From Pelagerythrobacter marinus (GTDB taxonomy: Bacteria; Pseudomonadota; Alphaproteobacteria; Sphingomonadales; Sphingomonadaceae), in contig NZ_WTYO01000003.1 in NCBI RefSeq assembly GCF_009827515.1, positions 186,001 through 250,000 of the forward strand: a stretch of DNA of 64,000 nt. Direction: 5' to 3'. The notes below the pieces were generated by a model, which made no database searches, was not told the DNA's origin, and worked only from the letters and a program-made list of their open reading frames with translations. Numbering within the stretch: position 1 is the first letter of the stretch; every line of letters begins with the position of its first letter. Position numbers and translations under genes: made by a program. Below, one piece after another: positions 18,337 through 26,662 of the stretch.

Positions 18337-19259
18337 GGTGGCTCGACCATCGCCAGCCGCTGCCCGACAGCCTGCGCGGCGCGATCATCGCGCTGGGCAA
18401 TTTCGACGGCTTCCACCTCGGCCACCAGGCGGTCGCGCGCGAGGCGATCGAATGGGCCCGCGCCGAAGGGCGCCCGGCGATCATCGCCACGTTCGATCCG
18501 CACCCGGTGCGCTTCTTCAAACCCGACGCGGCTCCGTTCCGCCTGACCACGCTGGAACAGCGGCAGGAACTCTACCTCGCGGCCGGGGCGACGGCGATGC
18601 TGGTGTTCCATTTCGACGCCGCGCTGGCCGGGACGAGCGCGGAAGACTTCGTCCGCGTCCTGCTGCACGAACGCCTGGGCGTTGCCGGGGTGGTCACCGG
18701 GGAAGACTTCACTTTCGGCAAGGGCCGGGCCGGCGATCGCGCGGTGCTGGCGCGCCTGGGCGGCGAGGCCGGCATTGCCACGCGCGCGGTCGCCCCCGTG
18801 ATGGACGGCGGTGCCCCCGTATCCTCCAGCCGCGTACGCGAAGCGCTCCGTGCCGGCGATCCGGAGGAAGCCGCCCGCCTCCTTACCCGCCCCTTCGCCA
18901 TTCGCGGCGTCGTCGAACATGGCGACAAGCGCGGGCGCGAAATCGGCTATCCCACCGCAAACCTCGCGATCGAGAGCTACTTGCGCCCGCGTTTCGGCAT
19001 CTATGCCGTGACCGGCCGCGTCCTTGCCACCGGGCAGGTGCTGACCGGCGCGGCGAATATCGGCGTGCGCCCCCAGTTCGCCCCCCCGCGCGAACTGCTC
19101 GAACCGCATTTCTTCGACTTTTCGGGCGATCTCTACGGGCAGGAAATCGAAGTTGCCTTCCGCCATTTCCTGCGGCCGGAGGCGAAGTTCGACACGATCG
19201 AGGGGCTGATCGCGCAGATGGAGCGGGATTGTGCGCGCGCGCGGGAGCTGCTCGGCTGA
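18333..19259 (+). CDS. ribF: Bifunctional riboflavin kinase/FAD synthetase
   Basis: Converts riboflavin to FMN and FMN to FAD in the cytosol. The 308-residue protein has the nucleotidyltransferase HxGH motif in GNFDGFHLGHQ (residues ~22-32), the later SSSRVREAL motif of the same domain, and the kinase-domain signature GYPTANL near 207-213. Both activities therefore look intact. The start overlaps the M19 stop and its stop shares a base with the next ATG. No FMN riboswitch was seen upstream, as expected for an internal operon gene. Confidence 0.96.
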   Translation: MRWLDHRQPLPDSLRGAIIALGNFDGFHLGHQAVAREAIEWARAEGRPAIIATFDPHPVRFFKPDAAPFRLTTLEQRQELYLAAGATAMLVFHFDAALAGTSAEDFVRVLLHERLGVAGVVTGEDFTFGKGRAGDRAVLARLGGEAGIATRAVAPVMDGGAPVSSSRVREALRAGDPEEAARLLTRPFAIRGVVEHGDKRGREIGYPTANLAIESYLRPRFGIYAVTGRVLATGQVLTGAANIGVRPQFAPPRELLEPHFFDFSGDLYGQEIEVAFRHFLRPEAKFDTIEGLIAQMERDCARARELLG

Positions 19260-20299
19260 TGCCCTGGCTGCGCTATCTCGCCTTTGCCCTCGCGCTGGGG
19301 TTCCTCGCGCTTACCGTGGTCAACGCCAGCTGGCTCGCGCCCGAGCCGAAAGGGGCGGTCAAGCTGATCGCCGATGGCGGCCTGCGCCAGTTGCCGGCGC
19401 CGGATGACAACGACGACGTGCCCTGCCCCGGCACGCGGATCGAGCAGCCGGCGCACGATTACATCGCGAACACCGCGCGTTCGATCGCGCGCGCGGCCAA
19501 GCTGGGCGCCCACGTGATCGCGGTGGACGTGACCCCGACCGCCGACGGGCAGATCGCGCTGTTCGCCGACGAGACGCTCGATTGCCGGACCGACGGCACC
19601 GGGCCGGTTCGCGGGCAGTCGATGGCCGCGCTCAAGGCGCTCGACCCTGGCCATGGCTTCCGCGCCGAGGGCGGGACCTACCCGCTGCGCGATGGCGAAA
19701 CCGGCGCGATCGCGACTCTGGCGGAGGGCATTCGCGCCGCCGGCCGCGCGCGCCTGCTCTATCGCTTTACCGCCGACGACGCGGCCGAGGCGGACCTGCT
19801 CGCCGCGGCATTGCGCGCGGCGGGCCGCGATCCGGTGGCCGCCGGCGACGGTTTCCACGGCCCGCCCGCGCCGATCGCGCGAATCGCGCAGATCCATCCC
19901 GATGCCTGGGCATTCTCGCCCGAAAGCGCCCGGAAATGCACGAGCGCCTACAGGTGGCAGGGCTGGTTCGGGATCGTGCCCGCCGCCTGCCGGGGCGGCA
20001 CGCTGATCGTGCCGCTCGACCGCCAGTGGGCCTTTGCCGGCTGGCCCAACCGCCTGGTCGCGCGGATGGAAGAAGCCGGCGCGCACGTCGTCGTCGCCGC
20101 GCCGGGCGGCGGCGACCGCCTGGCCGGGCTGACTTTCCCCGAGCAGCTGGGCGAGATCCCGGCCAGCTTCAACGGCTATGCCCTGGTGGACGACGGGTTC
20201 ACCGTCATCCCCGCGCTGATCAACCGGTTCGACGACCGTTCGCAGGCGGAAATCGACGCCGCGCAGGCCGCGCTCGAACGGCGGCGGGCCGCCCGGTGA
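19259..20299 (+). CDS. GDPD-like membrane-anchored protein with replaced catalytic residues
   Basis: 346-residue protein of the glycerophosphodiester phosphodiesterase family form found in sphingomonads. It has an N-terminal helix (5-22), an NASWLAP linker, and the retained family segment TLDCRTDGTG. The catalytic features of GDPD have changed: the usual HRG is ADGG, the metal-binding ELD is AVD (Glu to Ala), and the general-acid HD is AD. All three key His/Glu positions are lost while the surrounding fold motifs remain. The gene is open over its full length and coupled to ribF by a TGATG overlap, so it looks maintained. It may be a pseudoenzyme, for example a binding or scaffolding protein. 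Confidence 0.8.
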   Translation: MPWLRYLAFALALGFLALTVVNASWLAPEPKGAVKLIADGGLRQLPAPDDNDDVPCPGTRIEQPAHDYIANTARSIARAAKLGAHVIAVDVTPTADGQIALFADETLDCRTDGTGPVRGQSMAALKALDPGHGFRAEGGTYPLRDGETGAIATLAEGIRAAGRARLLYRFTADDAAEADLLAAALRAAGRDPVAAGDGFHGPPAPIARIAQIHPDAWAFSPESARKCTSAYRWQGWFGIVPAACRGGTLIVPLDRQWAFAGWPNRLVARMEEAGAHVVVAAPGGGDRLAGLTFPEQLGEIPASFNGYALVDDGFTVIPALINRFDDRSQAEIDAAQAALERRRAAR

Positions 20300-20348
20300 C
20301 GCGAACCGGCTTTATCGCGCGCGGCAATTGCCCTAACGGCCCATCCGC

Positions 20349-23300
20349 ATGACTGAACAGCGCGACTACAAGGACACGGTCTTCCTGCCCAGGACCGATT
20401 TTCCCATGAAGGCCGGCCTTCCGCAGAAGGAGCCGGGCATTCTCGCGCGCTGGGAGGAACAGGGCCTCTACCGCAAGCTGCGCGAGGAGCGCGCGGGGCG
20501 CGAGACGTTCGTCCTCCACGACGGCCCGCCCTATGCCAATGGCGACATGCATATCGGCCACGCGCTCAACCACGTGCTGAAGGACATGGTGGTGCGCACG
20601 CAGACCCTGCTCGGCAAGGATGCGCCCTACGTGCCCGGCTGGGACTGCCACGGGTTGCCGATCGAATGGAAGGTGGAGGAACAGTACCGCAAGAAGAAGC
20701 GGAACAAGGACGAGGTGCCCCCGGCGGAATTCCGCGCCGAATGCCGCGCCTATGCGCAGCACTGGGTCGATACGCAGCGCGAACAGCTCAAAAGGCTGGG
20801 CATCAACGGCGACTGGGACAATCCCTACCTGACGATGGATTTCGAGGCCGAGGCGACGATCGTCGCCGAGCTGATGAAATTCGCCGAGGCGGGCAATCTC
20901 TACCGCGGCGCCAAGCCGGTGATGTGGAGCCCGGTGGAAAAGACCGCGCTGGCCGAAGCCGAAGTCGAGTACGAGGATATCACCTCGACCCAGATCGACG
21001 TCGCGTTCGAGATCGTCGAAAGCCCGATCCCCGAACTGGTCGGCGCCCACGCGGTGATCTGGACGACCACGCCATGGACGATCCCGGTCAACCAGGCCTT
21101 GGCCTATGGGCCGGAGATTGAGTACGGAATCTATAGAGTTGTCGACCAGCCTAGAGCGGTGTGGACTGGGCCAAGTGAGGACAGCATTGTCGATCAGAAG
21201 TTAGATGGTCTTCGCGAGGCCACGAAGGACGATCCAGCGATTGGGCGTCGGATTCTGATTGCGGCCAATTTAGTCGACGCCTTTAAGCAACGGCTCTCTG
21301 AGACCCGTCCGTATGACGTTCTCCTGCAGTTGGAACAGGAGATAACTAGCTCCGACCTCGAAGGCACCGTCGCCCGCCACCCGATGCACCACCTCGGCGG
21401 GTTCTTCGCCGAGCCTCGCCCGCTGCTTGCCGGCGATTTCGTCACGACCGACAGCGGTACGGGCCTCGTCCATATGGCGCCCGATCACGGCGAGGACGAC
21501 TTCGCCTTGTGCAAGGCCAACGGCCTGACGCCCAGGTTCGTGGTCGAGGCCGATGGCCGCTATCGCGACGACTGGCTGTGGCTCGGCGGCGACGACGAAC
21601 GGCGCATGTCGGTCATCAACCCGAAGTTCAACGCGCCCGACGGCCCGATCTGCTCGGACTTGCGCGAAGCGGGCGCGCTGCTTTCGGCCAGCGCCGACTA
21701 CAGGCATTCCTACCCCCACTCGTGGCGGTCCAAGGCCAAGGTCATCTATCGCTGCACCCCGCAGTGGTTCGTGCCGATGGGCAAGCCGCTGGCCCCCTCC
21801 GACCCTCACTCCGCTCGGGCCACCTCCCCCAGCGGGGGAGGATCGGGTTACGACAATCCTCCCCCCTTGGGGGAGGTGGCAGCCGCGCCAGCGGCTGACG
21901 GAGGGGGTGCGACCCTGCGCAGCACCGCCCTCGCCGAAATCGAGCGCGTGCGTTTCGTGCCCGAAAAGGGCCGCAACCGCATCGGCGCGATGGTGGAGGG
22001 GCGGCCCGACTGGGTCCTTTCGCGCCAGCGCGCCTGGGGCGTGCCGATCACGCTGTTCGTCGACCGCAAGACCGGCGAATACCTTGCCGACCCGGCGGTC
22101 AACGCGCGGATCGTGGAGGCCGTGCGCGCGAAAGGCGTCGATGCCTGGACGGAAGAAGCCGCCGCCGACCTGCTCGGCCCCGATTACGATCCGGCGGATT
22201 ACGAACGGGTGACCGATATCCTCGACGTGTGGTTCGATTCGGGCTGCACCCACGCCTTCGTGCTCGAAAGCGGGCGCTGGCCCGAGCTGCGCTGGCCGGC
22301 GGACCTCTACCTCGAAGGGTCGGACCAGCATCGCGGCTGGTTCCAGTCCTCGCTGCTCGAAGCCTGCGCCACGCGCGGGCGCGCGCCTTACGATGCCGTG
22401 CTCACCCACGGGTTCACGATGGCCAGCGACGGCAAGAAGATGTCGAAATCGCTCGGCAACACGGTCGATCCGAACAAGGTCATGCAGCAGTACGGGGCCG
22501 ACATCATCCGCCTCTGGGCGCTATCGGTGGACTTTACCGAGGATCACCGGATCGGCGACGAGATCCTGAAGGGCGTCGCGGACCAGTATCGCAAGCTGCG
22601 CAACACGTTCCGCTACATGCTCGGCGCGCTCCAGGGGTTCGATAGCGAGACGGAAGGGGTGGACCCGGCGGAAATGCCGGAGCTGGAGCGCTACGTCCTG
22701 GGCGAACTCCATGCGCTCGACGCCACGCTGCGCCGCGCGATCGCCGATTTCGACTTCAACGAGTATACCCGCGCGCTGGTCGATTTCGCGAACGAGGACC
22801 TTTCGGCCTTCTTCTTCGATATCCGCAAGGACAGCCTCTATTGCGACGGCGAGGGCGACTTGCGCCGCCGCGCCTATCGCACCACGCTGGACATCCTGTT
22901 CCACGCGCTCGTGCGCTATGCCGCGCCGGTGCTGGTGTTCACCGCGGAAGAAGTGTGGACGACGCGTTTCCCCGATCGCGGCAGCGTGCACCTGCTCGAA
23001 CTGTCGCCGATGCCCGAAAGCTGGGTCGATCCGGCCCTCGCCGAACGCTTCGGCAAGCTGCGCGACTTGCGCGAACAGGTGATGGAAGCGATCGAGCCGC
23101 TGCGGCGGGAGAAAGTCATCCGATCGGGCCTGGAAGCCGCGGTGACGGTGCCCGCAGCCGCCGTGCCCGAGGGTTTCGGCGACGCCGACCTGGCCGAGCT
23201 GTTCATCACTGCGTCAGTCGCGCGCGGGCAGGGCGAAGGCGTGACCGTGACGCGCACCGACGACAACAAGTGCGGCCGCTGCTGGCGGCTCCTGCCCGAA

Positions 23301-23369
23301 GTGAGCGAGGACGGCGCCCTGTGCGGCCGCTGCGCCGGCGTGATCGCGCAACTGGATGATGCGGCATGA
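20349..23369 (+). CDS. ileS: Isoleucyl-tRNA synthetase with two atypical inserted segments
   Basis: Charges tRNA-Ile and edits misactivated valine. The 1006-residue protein has the class I motifs HIGH (68-71) and KMSKS (697-701), a CP1 editing domain, the anticodon-binding region and C-terminal zinc-type cysteines (CGRC at 975-978 and again near the end). Two parts are odd. Residues ~257-337 in the editing domain come from DNA with much lower GC and rare codons. Residues ~483-521 are encoded by a palindromic repeat element. Neither breaks the frame. lspA starts inside its last codons (ATGA). As the only ileS in view it is presumably functional. Confidence 0.95.
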   Translation: MTEQRDYKDTVFLPRTDFPMKAGLPQKEPGILARWEEQGLYRKLREERAGRETFVLHDGPPYANGDMHIGHALNHVLKDMVVRTQTLLGKDAPYVPGWDCHGLPIEWKVEEQYRKKKRNKDEVPPAEFRAECRAYAQHWVDTQREQLKRLGINGDWDNPYLTMDFEAEATIVAELMKFAEAGNLYRGAKPVMWSPVEKTALAEAEVEYEDITSTQIDVAFEIVESPIPELVGAHAVIWTTTPWTIPVNQALAYGPEIEYGIYRVVDQPRAVWTGPSEDSIVDQKLDGLREATKDDPAIGRRILIAANLVDAFKQRLSETRPYDVLLQLEQEITSSDLEGTVARHPMHHLGGFFAEPRPLLAGDFVTTDSGTGLVHMAPDHGEDDFALCKANGLTPRFVVEADGRYRDDWLWLGGDDERRMSVINPKFNAPDGPICSDLREAGALLSASADYRHSYPHSWRSKAKVIYRCTPQWFVPMGKPLAPSDPHSARATSPSGGGSGYDNPPPLGEVAAAPAADGGGATLRSTALAEIERVRFVPEKGRNRIGAMVEGRPDWVLSRQRAWGVPITLFVDRKTGEYLADPAVNARIVEAVRAKGVDAWTEEAAADLLGPDYDPADYERVTDILDVWFDSGCTHAFVLESGRWPELRWPADLYLEGSDQHRGWFQSSLLEACATRGRAPYDAVLTHGFTMASDGKKMSKSLGNTVDPNKVMQQYGADIIRLWALSVDFTEDHRIGDEILKGVADQYRKLRNTFRYMLGALQGFDSETEGVDPAEMPELERYVLGELHALDATLRRAIADFDFNEYTRALVDFANEDLSAFFFDIRKDSLYCDGEGDLRRRAYRTTLDILFHALVRYAAPVLVFTAEEVWTTRFPDRGSVHLLELSPMPESWVDPALAERFGKLRDLREQVMEAIEPLRREKVIRSGLEAAVTVPAAAVPEGFGDADLAELFITASVARGQGEGVTVTRTDDNKCGRCWRLLPEVSEDGALCGRCAGVIAQLDDAA
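21117..21360 (+). other. Low-GC mosaic segment inside the ileS editing domain
   Basis: Counting by hand, 130 of the 240 bases from 21121 to 21360 are G or C (54%), against 39 of 60 in the line just before and similar or higher values after. The stretch uses aga twice, tta twice and ata once in frame, codons otherwise almost absent nearby. It encodes editing-domain sequence with an extra stretch around DSIVDQKLDGLREATKDD that I do not recognise from standard IleRS. This is consistent with recombination from another lineage. Confidence 0.65.
21796..21911. repeat. In-frame palindromic repeat element within ileS
   Basis: A compact element built of nested inverted repeats. The outer ends are ccctccg and cggaggg, an inner pair is gccacctccccc and gggggaggtggc, and two hairpins (cctccccc-agc-gggggagg and cctcccc-cctt-ggggagg) lie inside. 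It adds about 39 Pro/Gly/Ala/Ser-rich residues between the conserved GKPL and TLRSTAL parts without a stop. Its sequence style resembles dispersed intergenic repeats I associate with Sphingomonadales; that comparison is from memory. Confidence 0.75.
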
Positions 23370-23896
23370 GCAAGGTCATGAAATACCGGCTGGCCGGCTT
23401 CGCGGTGGCGATCGCGCTGTTCCTGGCCGACCAGGCGATGAAGCACTACGTCACGCAGACGCTGGCGATGCAGCGCGGCGACGTGGTGGAGCTGCTGCCG
23501 TTCTTCGATTTCCGGCTGACCTACAATTTCGGCATCTCGCTCGGCATGTTCCAGGCGGATTCGATGGAAATGCGCTGGCTGCTGGTCGGCGTGACCAGCC
23601 TGATCGCCCTGGTGGTGACGATCTGGATGCTGCGCGAGCGGCTGCTGGGCGAGATCCTGGGCCTTGCCCTGATCCTCGGCGGCGCATTGGGCAATATCCG
23701 CGATCGATACGAGCTGGGCTATGTCGTCGACTATGCCGACCTGCACTTCGGCGAGTTTCGCCCCTTCCTGATCTTCAACATCGCCGATGCCGCGATCACC
23801 ATCGGCGTCCTCATTATCCTTGCCCGCGCGTTTTTCCTGCGCGACAAGGAGGAAACATCCGAAACCGAGACGGCGCCCGGCGCCGCGGAGAGCTGA
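23366..23896 (+). CDS. lspA: Lipoprotein signal peptidase II
   Basis: Inner-membrane aspartyl protease that removes signal peptides from prolipoproteins. The 176-residue protein has four helices. The catalytic aspartates are Asp113 in GNIRDR and Asp141 in NIADAA, with the preceding YNFGISLGM region. It overlaps ileS by four bases, the widespread ileS-lspA arrangement, and is followed after two bases by a lipoprotein that is a likely substrate. Confidence 0.97.
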   Translation: MSKVMKYRLAGFAVAIALFLADQAMKHYVTQTLAMQRGDVVELLPFFDFRLTYNFGISLGMFQADSMEMRWLLVGVTSLIALVVTIWMLRERLLGEILGLALILGGALGNIRDRYELGYVVDYADLHFGEFRPFLIFNIADAAITIGVLIILARAFFLRDKEETSETETAPGAAES

Positions 23897-23898
23897 CA

Positions 23899-24327
23899 AT
23901 GAGCCAATTTTCCAGGCGCAAAGCGACCACCCTCGCCCTTCTGACCGGCGCCAGCGCCATGCTCGCCGCCTGCGGCAGCAACGGCGGGATCCTCGCGCGC
24001 GAACGGCCCGACGAGTTCGCGGTCCAGCGGCAGGCGCCGCTGGTCGTGCCGCCCGATTTCAACCTCGTGCCCCCGGCCCCCGGCGCGCCGCGCCCGGCGG
24101 AAGGCACGGCGGGCGAACAGGCGCTGGAGGCGCTGTTCGGCGGCCCGGCCCCGCGCAGCGCGGTCGAAACCAGCGTTCTCGACCGTGCGGGGGCGGCCGA
24201 CCCGGGCATCCGTTCGACCGTCGGCGATCCGCAGACGCACACCGTCGCGAAAGGCAGCGTGACACGCGACATCGTCGCCGCGCCCGAAGGCGACGGCCAG
24301 TATGCCCAGGCCGTGATCCCGGGCTGA
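23899..24327 (+). CDS. DUF3035 lipoprotein (BamF-like)
   Basis: 142-residue predicted outer-membrane lipoprotein. A basic n-region (FSRRK) and hydrophobic stretch end in a LAAC lipobox with Cys25 as the lipidated residue. The remainder is Pro/Ala-rich and lacks enzymatic motifs. PPDFNLVPPAPGAPRP is typical of DUF3035, whose Caulobacter member BamF belongs to the outer-membrane beta-barrel assembly complex. Its position directly after lspA is conserved in alphaproteobacteria. Assignment to BamF itself is by family only. Confidence 0.8.
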   Translation: MSQFSRRKATTLALLTGASAMLAACGSNGGILARERPDEFAVQRQAPLVVPPDFNLVPPAPGAPRPAEGTAGEQALEALFGGPAPRSAVETSVLDRAGAADPGIRSTVGDPQTHTVAKGSVTRDIVAAPEGDGQYAQAVIPG

Positions 24328-24337
24328 CGCGCCCCGC

Positions 24338-24366
24338 CCTGCCGGTGCCGACCCGGGCCCGGCAGG
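24338..24366. terminator. Possible bidirectional stem-loop
   Basis: An 8-bp inverted repeat cctgccgg/ccggcagg with a 13-base GC-rich loop between the convergent DUF3035 and CorC genes. No T-run follows on either strand. Confidence 0.3.
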
Positions 24367-24417
24367 CAATGGCGAAACCATCGATGCGAAGCGGCGCTGG
24401 CGGCGCGCGGCCGGGCT

Positions 24418-25710
24418 TTACTCGGGCGCGACCAGTATCTTGTCGATCTTGCGCCCGTCCATATCCACGACTTCGAAGCGCCAGCCCTGGTCGGCGAAGC
24501 TCTCGCCTTCCTGCGGCAGGTTCTTGAGCACCGAGAGCACGTAACCGGCGACGGTCGCGAACTCGCGATCCTCGCCGTACTCGATTCCCAGCCGGTCGGC
24601 GAGGTCGTCCGCCGGCAGGGCCCCGGACACGAGCAGCGAACCATCGCTGCGCTCGACAATGCCCGGCTGGTCGCCCTGGTCCTGATCGCTGGCGAACTGG
24701 CCGGCGATCGCGGTCAGCAGGTCGGACGGGGTGACGATCCCGTCGAGATGGCCGTATTCGTCGTGCACCATGGCCATGGCCACTTCCGATTGCTGCAGGA
24801 CGCGCAGCGCGTCCATCGCGTCGAGCTGGTCGGGCACGACTTCGGCCTGGCGCATGATCGCGCGTGGCGAAACCGGCTCGTTCGCGACCATCCGGGCCAG
24901 GACCTCGCGCACCTTGACCACCCCGACGATGCGATCGGGCGAACCTTCCGCCACGGGCAGCAGCGAGTGCGGGCTCTTCTCGATCGCGGCGCGCATCTCC
25001 GCCTCGTCGGCATCGGCATCGACCCAGTCGAGCTCGGTCCGCGGCGTCATCACGTCGCGGACCGGCTTTTCCGCCAGCCGCACGACGCCGGCGAGGATCT
25101 GGTGCTGGTCCACCTCGATCACGCCCGACCGGGTCGCCTCGGCGAAGATCATGTGCAGTTCTTCCGCGGTCACGCTCGACTGCCCGCCGGGCCGCACGCC
25201 CAGCAGGCGGATCAGCAGGCCGGACGAGGTGTCGAGCAGCCAGACCAGCGGCGCGGCGATCCGGGCGAGAAGCGCCATCGGGCGCGCCATGACCAGCGCG
25301 ATGGGCACCGCGGCGCGCAATGCGACCTGCTTGGGCACGAGCTCGCCCACGACCAGGCTGCCGTAAGTCGTCAGCGCGATGACGACGGCAAAGCCCGCCT
25401 CGTCGGCATAGGTGGACGGGAGGCCGAGCGCCTCCAGCCGCTCGCCGACCGGGCCGCCGAGGCTGGCGCCCGAATAGGCGCCGGCGACGATCCCGACCAG
25501 CGTGATGCCGATCTGCACGGTCGAGAGGAACTTGCCCGGGTCCGCCGCCAGCGCGATCGCCGTGGTCGCGGCGGAGCTGCCCTTGTCGGCGGCCGCCTTG
25601 AGGCGCGCGGTGCGGGCGGAAACGATCGCCAGTTCGGACATCGCGAACACGCCGTTCAGCAGGATGAGCCCGGCGATGATGAGCAGGTCTGACCAGGGAA
25701 AGGGTGTCAC
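24418..25710 (-). CDS. CorC/HlyC family membrane protein (DUF21, CBS pair, CorC_HlyC domains)
   Basis: 430-residue integral membrane protein of the CNNM/CorC group, which are magnesium or other divalent-cation transport proteins. An N-terminal DUF21 domain with three to four helices (residues 5-190) is followed by a CBS pair (about 205-330, with DVMTPRTELDWV and VVKVREVLARM) and a C-terminal FAD-like CorC_HlyC domain. The GTG at 25710 is chosen because it directly precedes the first helix; the open frame beyond it encodes no membrane-like leader. It is divergent from the OmpA-family gene. The transported ion is not certain. Confidence 0.9.
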   Translation of the reverse strand: MTPFPWSDLLIIAGLILLNGVFAMSELAIVSARTARLKAAADKGSSAATTAIALAADPGKFLSTVQIGITLVGIVAGAYSGASLGGPVGERLEALGLPSTYADEAGFAVVIALTTYGSLVVGELVPKQVALRAAVPIALVMARPMALLARIAAPLVWLLDTSSGLLIRLLGVRPGGQSSVTAEELHMIFAEATRSGVIEVDQHQILAGVVRLAEKPVRDVMTPRTELDWVDADADEAEMRAAIEKSPHSLLPVAEGSPDRIVGVVKVREVLARMVANEPVSPRAIMRQAEVVPDQLDAMDALRVLQQSEVAMAMVHDEYGHLDGIVTPSDLLTAIAGQFASDQDQGDQPGIVERSDGSLLVSGALPADDLADRLGIEYGEDREFATVAGYVLSVLKNLPQEGESFADQGWRFEVVDMDGRKIDKILVAPE

Positions 25711-25778
25711 GCCGGCAGCGCTAGCACAAATGCCGCGCCGCGCCAGCCTCCCGCGTGCGGGATCGTTGACGGGATCGG

Positions 25779-25804
25779 GGAACGGGCGCACCTTACGATA
25801 GTTT
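25779..25804 (+). promoter_or_regulatory. EcfG-type general-stress promoter of the OmpA-family lipoprotein gene
   Basis: GGAAC, 17 bases, then GTTT, 73 bases before the ATG. This fits the GGAAC-N16/17-cGTT consensus of the alphaproteobacterial general-stress sigma factor EcfG, except that the base before GTT is a rather than c. OmpA-family lipoproteins with glycine zippers are often stress-induced. Confidence 0.5.
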
Positions 25805-25877
25805 CGCAAGGGCGAGACGCAGACGGGGGCCGTGCCCTCCAACGACTCAATGCGTGTGCAGCAGAGGGGAAATACCC

Positions 25878-26567
25878 ATGAAGAAGTCGAAAATGATCGT
25901 TGCCAGCCTTGCCGCGATGTCGCTGGTGAGCGTGTCGGCCTGTGTTACCGATCCGAACACCGGCGAACGCAAGATTTCGCGCACGGCGATCGGCGGCGTC
26001 GGGGGCGCGGCGGCCGGTGCACTGCTCGGCGGGCTGATCGGGGGCAAGACCGGGCGCATCATCGGCGCCGTCGGCGGCGGCGCGATCGGTGGCGTCGTGG
26101 GCTACAGGATGGACCAGCAGATCAAGGAACTGCGCGAATCGACCGCCGGCTCGGGCATCGACGTGACCGAGGTGGACAATGGCGAGGCGATCCTGGTCAA
26201 TCTGCCCGACGGCGTGACGTTCGATGTCGGCAGCGCGACGCTCAAGCCCGCGTTCCGCTCCACGCTCGACGACGTGGCCGCCAACCTGACGCAATATCCG
26301 AACAGCCTGATCGACGTTTACGGGCATACCGATTCGACCGGTTCGGAATCGTTCAACCAGGGCCTGTCCGAACGGCGTGCACAGACGGTGGCGAACTACC
26401 TCACCAGCCGCGGCGTCAACTCGGCGCGCATTCGCTGGCAGGGCTTCGGCGAAACGATGCCGGTGGCCGACAACTCGACCGATTACGGCCGGCAGCGCAA
26501 TCGCCGGGTGGAAATCAAGATCATCCCGCTGACGCAGGCAGAGATCGACGCGGCCCAGAACCGCTGA
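25878..26567 (+). CDS. OmpA-family outer-membrane lipoprotein with glycine zipper (YiaD-like)
   Basis: 229-residue envelope protein. The signal peptide ends in SVSAC with Cys22 as the lipidation site. Residues ~40-85 are a Gly/Ala-rich zipper of two membrane-interacting segments (GGVGGAAAGALLGGLIGGKTG). Residues ~115-222 are an OmpA peptidoglycan-binding domain with VYGHTDSTGSESFNQGLSERRA and a terminal RRVEI strand. It is expected to tie the outer membrane to peptidoglycan. An ATG eight codons upstream is rejected because GAGGGGAAA lies just before this start and the signal peptide begins here with MKK. Confidence 0.93.
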   Translation: MKKSKMIVASLAAMSLVSVSACVTDPNTGERKISRTAIGGVGGAAAGALLGGLIGGKTGRIIGAVGGGAIGGVVGYRMDQQIKELRESTAGSGIDVTEVDNGEAILVNLPDGVTFDVGSATLKPAFRSTLDDVAANLTQYPNSLIDVYGHTDSTGSESFNQGLSERRAQTVANYLTSRGVNSARIRWQGFGETMPVADNSTDYGRQRNRRVEIKIIPLTQAEIDAAQNR

Positions 26568-26598
26568 TCCCGCCTGCCCGCGGGGCAGCAAAGGCGAA

Positions 26599-26650
26599 GG
26601 GGCCGGCCCGGATGGATCGGCTCCTTTTCCATGCCCGGGCCACCGGCCCC
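26599..26650. terminator. Interrupted inverted repeat between convergent genes
   Basis: Outer arms ggggccgg/ccggcccc enclose a second imperfect pair (gcccggatgga / tccatgcccgggc) around ctcctttt. It can fold as a long stem and may end transcription from both the OmpA-family gene and cysQ. A shorter ctgccc/gggcag hairpin lies just before it. Confidence 0.45.
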
Positions 26651-26662
26651 GCCGGAGGCTGT

